Positions 55,903 through 64,000 of a DNA stretch of 64,000 nt are shown here, piece by piece (the stretch's first letter is position 1; each line of letters starts with the position of its first letter). The stretch is from contig VWZL01000315.1 of NCBI GenBank assembly GCA_013396915.1, positions 845,885-909,884 on the forward strand, read 5' to 3'. The notes beneath the pieces are model-generated. The model did not search any database and was not told the origin of the DNA. It worked only from the letters and a program-made list of their open reading frames with translations. The translations under genes were made by a program, and so were the position numbers. This DNA is from Stercorarius parasiticus (taxonomy: Eukaryota > Chordata > Aves > Charadriiformes > Stercorariidae).

Positions 55903-58900
55903 GTAAGTTTCAAACCTGTTTGTTTTGGTTTCGTAGCATATGCAGTGCATGAAATGGCTTGTTATCCAAGGTATGAGGTTGTTGGCCCGTACATGATACC
56001 TGTGGTGGATTGTTTAGGGAAAGAGTGTGATGTTATACAGCTATATACAGAATGACTGTTCCCCTTGTGTACTGTCAGTTTGATGACATTGCGTAATGTC
56101 ATCAAAAACTGTTATTCTTAAGAAATTACCTTATTGACTGCTGGGTGATATTCCTGAGTAGTAACTGCTATTTTAGGGCGCGATCTTGTGGGTTAATGAG
56201 AAGAAACTGATTTTGATTTCTTTATGTTCATCAAAGTTGGATTTTATCTGCCATTTTATAAGTAATTACTCAGCAGTATGACATCTTTCTACAACCCTTT
56301 TCACTCAGCTTCACGTGCAACTCTCCTAGGTACTTTCATCTTGGTGTTAGCAAAATTTTAGCAAAATTGAGAATCACTTATGAAAGTGTTCAATAGCACA
56401 AGCCCCAAAAGATGTGGCTGTAAGATTCACCTTTGCAAAATCAGGCAATTGTTTGCTGTCTTCCAGATCCTTAATGCATGTGTCCCCATCGTTCAGTGAC
56501 CTCTTGGTTTCTCTAAAAGCCTTAGCCCTAGTTGGAGAGCTTTGGGAAACTGAGTGCACTGGGTGAACCAAGTTCCTTTTATCTGCGTGTTAGTCAGCTC
56601 CTTAAATAAAGTTGGAAAAGTGAGGTTTGATTTCCTTTGCAGAGAAATACATCAACTCAACTTCTTAATTTATTTTTCTTTTAACAGTTTCTCTGTATTG
56701 AAGGTAGACATAATGGTCAGAGTTTTTTGGGTGACCATTACAGCACTTCTATAACACTAACACACTTGCATCCCTTGTTTTTTGGACCTGAGAATGAAAC
56801 AGTAGATTACCCATCACTGCTTGGCTGTTCATTTCATGTTTGTGTTCCTGTATGTCACGTTGGTATCTGGGCCTGGTGATTTTGTGTAAAAAACTGGGGT
56901 TTTGTTTTTTTTTTTTTACTTAAAATCTCTACTGCTAACTTTTCAATTTGAAACAGTTCCTCAAACTCATCCTGCAATAAAGAAGGGTTACAAGCTGGGA
57001 CCCTCCCTGTACTCCTTAGTAATAAGCACCAATGCAAAAAATTAATGTAGGTTTTCTGCTATGTGTGTGTGTATCTGTCTATTTGTCTGTCTTTGCATGG
57101 CAGTTTTACATTTTAATTACCTTTTGGGCCTTCTCGTGTTCTGTCAGGCTTCCATCATGTGATATATTTGAAGAAGAAATAAAAAGTATTGTCATAAGGG
57201 CTCATTACATTTGGAATAGGCACAGACAAAGAATAAGGTTTTCTTCTGTATTACTGATACATTTTCTTCTGAATAGGGAAATGCTCTCTTTTAGCAGAGA
57301 ATTTGAGTTATAAAGATCAGATCTATGCTGACAACTTGAAATGCCTGGATTGGATCCAGATTTTTTCCTCAGGATCCTCAGTGCAGTAGTTTGTGAAATA
57401 TGCCAGTATTTGTTAATGTATTGATTAGCAAATTATGAATGGTAACTCCTAATGATATGTGCGTGATTGGAATGCCTCTTTCTTTTGGAGATTATAAATG
57501 CCATTGAAAATTAGGTGTTTACTCCACTAACTGCAGCCAAAACTTTTCCCTGACAGTGCATGCATTTTCAGGGATTTAGTCTGTCTGTCTAGGTTACTGA
57601 ATATATATTTAAGTCATATTTATAAATATACATGTTTTGGGGCCAAAAAATTTGTGGTGTTCTTTGATATAAAAGATACTGCTGCTATGTCTTCTTTCAG
57701 AGGGCTGTTGAGTAAGGAAGGAAAGCATCGCTATGCCCTGCAAAATCAAGAACAAGTGGGATCAGGAATTCCTTAAACCAACATTGCTGGAAAAGAGTCT
57801 ATATCATGCAACTGCCTTAATGCTGTGGCTATGATCACTGTCAAACTGGAATTATTATAATTCTTGCTCAAATTATCTGTTTAAAACCAGTAAATCCATT
57901 GACTTTCAGGGTATACTGCAAAATTCTTCAACTTTCTCAGACTTCTAAAGAGAGCTAATATTTTTTTCTCCTGTAGTAATCAGGTTTGTTTTCAGACTAT
58001 TTGTGATTTGTTAACAAGATACTGTAATTCCATACTGTTGAATCATTGTATTTAACAAATCCCCTTGAAACTAGAGGTTGTCGATGAATGAAGAGAGAAC
58101 GATGTCGTGTGTTTGATTGTTATTAGGTTTGTTTTTTTTTTCATTTATTGGAAATACGCAATAATATATTTCGTCAGACTAAAAAAATACTGCAATATAA
58201 TTACAGCTTGTGGTGCGTTGACCTTGGCTGCCCGCCAAACCACTCTCACTCCCCCTCCTCAACAGGGTGGGGAGAAGATACAATGGAAAAGCTCATGGGT
58301 TGAGATAAAGACAGGGAAAAGGACTAATTACTGTCATGGGCAGACCAGACTCAACTTAGGGAAATTAGTTTAATTTATTGCCAAATAATAACAGAGTAGG
58401 ATAGTGAGAAGTAAGAGCAAAACTAAAAACACCTTCCCCTACCTCTCCCTTCCTCCCCGGCTCAGCTTCACTCACAAATTCTCTACTTCCCCAGACCAAC
58501 TGGTGCAGGGGGATGGGGAGTTCATCACAGGTTGTCTCTGCTGCTCCTTCCTCCTCACTCTCTTCCCCTGCTCCAGTGTGGGGTCCCTCCCACAGGATGC
58601 AGTCTTTCACAAACTTCTCCAGCATGGGTCCTTCCCACAGTACGTAGTTCTTCGTGATCTATTCCAGCGTGGGTCCTTCCATGGGCTATGGTCCTTCAGG
58701 AATGGAGTGCTCCAGCGTGGGTCCTCCATGGGGTCACAGTTCCTACCAGAAAATCTGCTCCTGTGTGGGCTCCTCTTCACAGGCCACAGCTCTTTCCAGG
58801 AGCCTATTCCAGCATGGGCTTTCCATGGGCTGCAGCTTCCTTCTGGGTACATGTACCTCCTTTGTCTTGGGGTCCTCCACAGACTGCAGTGTGGATATCT

Positions 58901-61900
58901 GCTCCACAGTGGATCTCCACGGGCTGCAGGGGGACAGCCTGTGTCACCATGATCTTCTCCAGGGGCTGCAGGGGAAACTGCTCTAGTGCCTGGAGCACCT
59001 CCTTCACTGACCTTGGTGTCTGCAGGGTTGTTTCTCGCATTTTTCTTACTCTTCTCTCACAGGTGCTGTGCAGTATTTTTTAGCCTTTCTTAAATATGTT
59101 ATCACAGAGGCGCCAGCGGCAGGACAGTCTTGGAGCTGACTGGAATTGCCTCTGACCGACACGGGGGCAGCTCTTGGTCTCTTCTCACGGAAGCCACCCT
59201 TGAAGACTTCCCGTTGTCCCAGCTACCAAAACCTTGCCATATAAACCCAGTACACAGCTGTAGCTTGTAGAGGAAAAATTTGTGGTGCCACTGTAGCTTT
59301 AGCTGTGAAAGTTTCAGATAATAAGTTCAGAATGACTGCCCAATGAGTAAATTGTAGATAACTGAAGTGGTGGATATATATATCATCTTGTTCCTGAAAA
59401 CTCTCTCTCATGATTTTGTAACTAGGTATGGAAAGTGGAAAAAGGACCAGATGGAAAAGCAATTGTGGAATTCTTGTCCAACCTTGCCCGCCATACCAAA
59501 GCAGTAAATGTTGTGCGCTTCTCTCCAAGTGGAGAGATCCTAGCATCTGGAGGAGATGGTGAGTAATAATGCATAATGAAGCTAATATAAAGAAGCTATG
59601 TTTATGCATCTGGTGAGTGAAGGGGAAAAAAAAAAAGGACATGGGAACTTGTTTGTACTGCTTTCATGCTTCCAGCTTTAGATTCACATGTGCCCTCCAA
59701 TTGTAATTAGTAAATGCATGTTGTGCAGTTCCTCAGTAACTTCTTCTCATTGGCTGCGTGTCTGAGAGGCTCTGTTTTCCAGATAGAAAGTAATTAGTAT
59801 CCCCATTTCCCAGGTGGGGAGGTTGAATGGATTGGCTAGTCTCATGCTGGGAAGCTGTGGCAGAATTTTAAGTTTAGGCCTGTCTGTCCAAGGCCACATG
59901 GGTTCTTCAGTCGCAGTAAGGACAGCATTAGGTAGGCATGTGAGACAGAGCCGAGTGTTATCTTAGTGGAAGATTTTTCAAAAGCCCGAAGTGCAGAACC
60001 ATAGCCAGCTCTAATCAAAAGCAGATCGAAAGCTAAGCACTTAACTCTCATCTTACACCTGGAAATCTTAATCATCTTTTATTAGATAATTAAATAATAA
60101 TTAAAAAAACCCTTTATTAAAATAAGTAGCTCACACTGGGAGATAAAGCAGTCTAGCACCTACTCTTCCCCACCACAAAAGGAAGAACTGCTCTTCATGT
60201 GTCTTATGTGAAGTAATTGTAATGTTGAACTAAATGTAATGCATTAATAAAACAGTGAGTGGGAAAGAATCTTCATATGATTTCTTCTACAGATGCTGTG
60301 ATTTTGTTGTGGAAGCTGAATGATAGCAAAGAATTGGAACCGTTAGTTTTTCAGGATGAAGATGAAGCTCAGCTCAACAAGGAGAACTGGACAGTTGTTA
60401 AAACTTTAAGGTAGCTTAATATGTGTGTGTTTTCTGTTAAGTGTTTTTGACTCCTCAGTGGCTTTTAGCATCTGGTTCTGTCTTTTGTCCAGTGTATGTT
60501 GAACTTCAATGCTGTCTAAAATTTACTTGCTCTAATACTCGTCCTTTTATTGTCCTTTAACTCTTTTTTTTTTTTCTTTTTGATACAGTGCCAACCTACA
60601 TCTTTTGTTAAGGCAGAAGATTTGGTATTTGTGTGATATAACTGACGTGCTCTGAAATTGGTTCCTGAGATTTGCACTTAAAGCTTAGCACAGAGTATAA
60701 AGTAAATGTGAAGTTTTATATACTAGCTTTATAGTGGAAATTTTGATCATTATTAAAGCAAAAAGCATCAGTATATTACATGATTCATGTAGTTTTGCCA
60801 GATGATAGCTGTGAGGCTTGACCAATCTTTTTCAACTAGTTCGTTTTAATAGTTGAAAATCTACTGTATTATACAGCGTTTGTTTCAAGTGTTCAATGGT
60901 TAATAAATTATACAGACTGTGCCTGCTAAGACTAAGTAAGTATTAGCTGGTAGTAGCTAAGGCATCATACCACTGCTGGCAGATGGAGTACGACAGTCTT
61001 CTTTTCTCAGTCTCAGCTGAAGTCTGAAAGAAACCAGAGGTTCTGGACTCTGAAATGCATTTTGGATGAGCAATATCTATAACTGCCTTGCTTTCTTTGT
61101 AGTATCTGTTAAAAGTTTTGGTCTCTATCTGTCTATATTGATAAAATCATTAAGAATGTACATTTGTTTACAAAAAAATAACTGCTATCCGTAACTGATA
61201 TGTTCCTTGCAACTGCTGATGTTTTACGTGAGAACAGTTTCAAAAGTGCTAGTGGGATTGCATGAAGCACCAGTATGGTCCTTTAGGAACATCAGAGCTA
61301 AGTCCCCCTTTCCCCTAAACTTGGTGTTGCAAGTATTTATTATTAAAGTTACCACACTATATGATAAGTCTTCAAACTACAAGCAATACAAATTGTTTTT
61401 GATTAAGCCCTTCTAAGTGGTTCTGAATATCTTGCAATGTTTGTTCAGCTATATCTAAATCAACCTTAATTTTCTGTTTCATGTGGTTCTCCTGAGTATG
61501 CACGTTTGTTTACTACTTTTATGAAACCTATGAATATGCAGGGAAGTTTTCTTGAATAGTGACACTCCTAATTACTTTGGTATAGTGTTTTATTTTCTGT
61601 TTGTACAAATCCTAGAAACTTTGATTTGCAGAACTGGAGGTACAAATTTACAATTACTTCAAATTCAGTGTTTTCACTGTCTATGAAAACTTGAAAAGGG
61701 AGGCTTATTTTGAGTTAGAAGTAGGATGTGTTATTTTAAGATATTCTACTGCCTTCTGAATATGGATTTTTTTAAAAAAGCTGAAAGTCATATTGTTCGT
61801 TTTACTTTAATGACACTTCATTTACTCATAATTTTTTTTAACCTAAAAATGCACAAAACTAATTTTCATATGTAGCTGTTAATTTTTAAATTAATAATTG

Positions 61901-62024
61901 GTTTCTTCTCTGGCTTCTAGAGGCCACTTAGAAGATGTGTATGATATTTGTTGGACCTCAGACGGAAATTACATGGCATCTGCCTCTGTAGATAACACAG
62001 CTATTATGTGGGATGTCAATAAAG
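55777..62024 (+). CDS. CHAF1B: CHAF1B (CAF-1 p60), N-terminal coding exons; 3' part outside window
   Basis: Chromatin assembly factor 1 subunit B is a WD-repeat protein that acts with CHAF1A and RBBP4 to deposit H3-H4 on newly made DNA in the nucleus. Visible coding exons are 55777-55902, 59426-59558, 60293-60410 and 61921-62024, all with AG/GT borders and in one frame, giving about 160 of the roughly 560 residues. The start [21 protein letters not shown] matches the conserved N-terminus of p60. WD-type blades are visible at about residues 11-47 (ending RVWKVEKG), 64-94 ([12 protein letters not shown]) and 127-160 ([11 protein letters not shown] to [14 protein letters not shown]). I found no later exon before 64000, so the gene runs off the right edge. 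Confidence 0.95.
58209..59254 (+). mobile_element. Solo endogenous-retrovirus LTR with 5-bp target-site duplication
   Basis: The element is about 1,046 bases, starts TGTGGTGCG and ends AGTACA, so it has the TG...CA ends of an LTR. It is flanked by the direct repeat CAGCT at 58204-58208 and 59255-59259. I recognise the body as an LTR common in bird genomes, including the TTAAATATGTTATCACAGAG block and the CTACCAAAACCTTGCCA block near the 3' end. No primer-binding site, gag, pol or env sequence is present, so it is a solo LTR left by recombination. The 5-bp duplication is usual for ERV1- or ERVL-type integration; the class is not settled. The strand is that of the LTR sense as I know it. Confidence 0.92.
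58571..58980 (+). repeat. Degenerate minisatellite of about 45 bp inside the LTR
   Basis: About eight diverged units, each built on CTCCAGCGTGGGTCC followed by a CCATGGG-GCAG type core, follow one another. The units lack frequent stops, which produces three overlapping chance frames on the + strand and others on the - strand. Confidence 0.8.
59426..59558 (+). CDS. CHAF1B: CHAF1B second coding exon
   Basis: The acceptor is TAACTAG at 59425. It encodes [27 protein letters not shown] and the blade core [15 protein letters not shown]. The donor is GATG/gtgagt at 59559. It starts 171 bases after the LTR ends. Confidence 0.95.
60293..60410 (+). CDS. CHAF1B: CHAF1B third coding exon
   Basis: The acceptor is TTCTACAG. 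It encodes [16 protein letters not shown] and the acidic [13 protein letters not shown] insert, a hallmark of p60, between blades 2 and 3. The donor is TTAAG/gtagct at 60411. Confidence 0.95.
60411..61920 (+). other. CHAF1B intron, no gene seen
   Basis: 1.5 kb of A/T-rich intron with no recognised repeat or exon. Confidence 0.7.
61921..62024 (+). CDS. CHAF1B: CHAF1B fourth coding exon
   Basis: The acceptor is TGGCTTCTAG at 61911-61920. It encodes the third WD blade, [19 protein letters not shown] and [16 protein letters not shown]. The donor is AAAG/gtaaat at 62025. The frame continues for 43 codons into the intron before a stop, and that tail is not coding. Confidence 0.95.
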
Positions 62025-64000
62025 GTAAATGCTACATTTGTCACTTGTGGCTCCAGTCCCGATGGAAGTATCTCATGGTATTTACCAAAAGAGTTGAAAG
62101 CGTCTTTTTTTCTGAGAGAACAGTCCACTTAGTTGCTAGACTTCTAGGATTGTGAGGCAGATAGCCCAGCATATAAAGATACCCTCAGGCCAGCAAAATT
62201 TACGCATAAGTAATCTCTTCACCTTGGAGTATTCAGGGAGTAAACTTCACCCAATGTTCCCCCCCCAAAACTCCTACACAAACAGCTTGTATATTACTTA
62301 CTCCACCCCACACCTCAACAAACAAACAAAACTTGACTAGTATCAGATAACTTACTACGTAGGTAAAAAATGGGAAGCAAGTATAGGACACAGGCGCTGA
62401 TTTGCAAGATGTGACTTTTTTTTTTAGGTTTCACTCAGCAAAATGCTTCTGTTCATGCTCGTTCCACTGCAGTGGGATTGCTTGTATTTTCCAAGAAAGG
62501 CCCATCTATAGAAGTTCTGGTAGTAACCAGCTAGTGGGTTGCTTTACAATGGCTTAGTGTTTTCTTATTAGCAGTGTAATCATTACTTTCACTTTAAACT
62601 TAATGTGGAAGTACTTAACTTCTCTACAGTTAACCTTTTATCTCACGCTTTGAATATTTACTGTTTAATTAAGCACAAGAAAGTAGAATGCAGGTTGATT
62701 TTTTTCAGTGCACGCAGCCGTGAAAATACATATGTTCTGCTGCTGACGTTTTTTCTGTTCTTCGTTTGGGTGCTTAATGTCTCTCCCATCCAAACTGTCA
62801 CATATATTCCTTTCCAGAAGTCTTTAACATAAATACATGAATGTTCAATTAAGAGTGTGTACGCTCAGAGCATAAGTATGTGTTAGGGGCACGGTAACCA
62901 AATGTCTCTTGCATCTTGGACTGCTTGTAACAACTTTAAAGGGACATACCTATTAGACTTACTACTAAAAAAAGCTGGATGGCCTCCTGAGCTGATATGT
63001 TACTTACCTGTAGTGTCTTCCATTCTCACTGCTTCCTTTTAGCTTGCAATTAATGCCATGGAGGGCATTTTGTCTCTGGGCAGAGAGACAATTAGTAAGT
63101 TGGAAGTAAGAAGGCCTTACTGGAAAATGTAGGTTTTGTGATTGAAGTTGTAGGTACATTGAAGTAAAGTATTTCAAGGATAGCTTCCAGTGATTCCCAG
63201 GTTAAAAGCTTGCACGGTTTTAAAAAAAAAAAAATATCTTGAAGAAAATGAATAGTAAAAATCTATCAGGCTGTTTAGTACAAAGAGATTATTACTGGCT
63301 TAAGAAGTCCTTGAGGTATAAAATGTTGGCAGCTTATAGAGTATCCCATAGAAATACTATCACGTGTTTGGTCTGTTCTTATACTTTGGCATTTGTTGTT
63401 GGCCACTGTCTGAGACAGAATACTGCAACAGAAGGACTTTTGGTATTATGCAGCATGGCCTCAACCCTATTTGTGTAATCTTTTTGAAGAGTTGTTGTCT
63501 TTGAAACTTGTCAGTTTATAGTGTTTCTTTGCAATAAAGCAACACTATGCTAATAAAAGAAAAAAACTTCTGTCCTTACTATTGAAAACAAGGTATTTAA
63601 TGAGATTATCTGCAATTTTACCTCATCACGGTGGTTTGGATCTGAGACATCAACTGTGGGATATCAGTGGGGTCAGGGAGCTGATGTCTTTGAGAGGTCT
63701 TCATGTCAGAGTAAGCCGTGGAAGAACATGAGTTAGCACTGCTGTAGAATCGTTTCTGGAAGCTGCCCATGTGTAGGCATCAGTCAATATGTGTGTAGTA
63801 TATTTTTTTCACTGCCTGCTCAGCAGAGCGGGCGAGTTTATATAGCCCCAGATAGTAGAGCCTGGCTATCTAGTCCCCAGATGAAAGTTATGTTTTAATG
63901 CTGGACTTTCTGGCTCAGTATTCAGGTAGCTGTTGAACAGCTAGACTAGCCTGAAAATACTTTTATAAATCACAAAGGTTTTTAAATACTTCTGGTTTTG
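62025..64000 (+). other. CHAF1B intron (partial), right edge of window
   Basis: No segment coding the expected next p60 block (after WDVNKG) was found, so this is intron up to the edge. It is A/T-rich and holds short frames without family matches. Confidence 0.7.

Larger units (their letters stand above)
55903..59425 (+). other. CHAF1B intron after the start-codon exon (3.5 kb)
   Basis: A/T-rich intron with no exon. Its 3' third is a solo LTR (58209-59254). Nothing else was recognised in 55903-58203. Confidence 0.75.

Noticed and set aside
58404..59083. Three overlapping + strand frames (182, 110, 131 codons) in the CHAF1B intron
   Set aside because: They lie wholly inside the solo LTR and arise from its minisatellite.
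61898..62155. CHAF1B frame continuing past 62024
   Set aside because: A standard gtaaat donor follows AAAG at 62024 and the later residues do not resemble p60.

Overview
The window is vertebrate nuclear DNA, almost certainly from a bird. It holds split genes with GT-AG introns, CpG-island promoters, several CR1 LINE copies (one ending in the typical ATTCTATGATTCTATG tail) and a solo LTR of a type I recognise from avian genomes. Three protein genes lie head to tail on the + strand: DOP1B, MORC3 and CHAF1B. This is the gene order I know from human 21q22. No protein gene is supported on the - strand.

Region by region: 1-16117 carries the last 19 coding exons of DOP1B, about 1,268 residues; the N-terminal part lies to the left. 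DOP1B polyadenylation signals follow at 16147 and 16395. The DOP1B-MORC3 gap (about 16.4-22.2 kb) has no recognisable gene; a truncated CR1 copy with a single-N gap sits at about 21.14-22.05 kb. A CpG island (about 22.2-23.3 kb) contains MORC3 exon 1. MORC3 is complete: 17 coding exons from 22595 to 50143, joining in frame to 928 residues, then a long A/T-rich 3' UTR to about 52.5 kb. After an A-rich tract and a minus-strand CR1 copy, a second CpG island (about 54.85-55.45 kb) is the CHAF1B promoter. CHAF1B coding exons run from 55777 to 62024, and the gene continues beyond the right edge.

The three products do different jobs. DOP1B is a Dopey-family membrane-trafficking protein. MORC3 is a nuclear GHKL ATPase with a CW histone-reading finger. 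CHAF1B is the p60 WD-repeat subunit of chromatin assembly factor 1. They are neighbours by conserved synteny, not an operon.

The most notable finds are: two short introns in the ATPase half of MORC3 with minor (U12) spliceosome signals, one of them AT-AC; a solo LTR with a 5-bp target-site duplication inside the first coding intron of CHAF1B, carrying a degenerate minisatellite of about 45 bp; a CR1 tail about 50 bp from a DOP1B splice acceptor; a 14-bp perfect inverted repeat in MORC3 intron 2; and an E2F-type site in the CHAF1B CpG island. I did not find an undescribed gene system.
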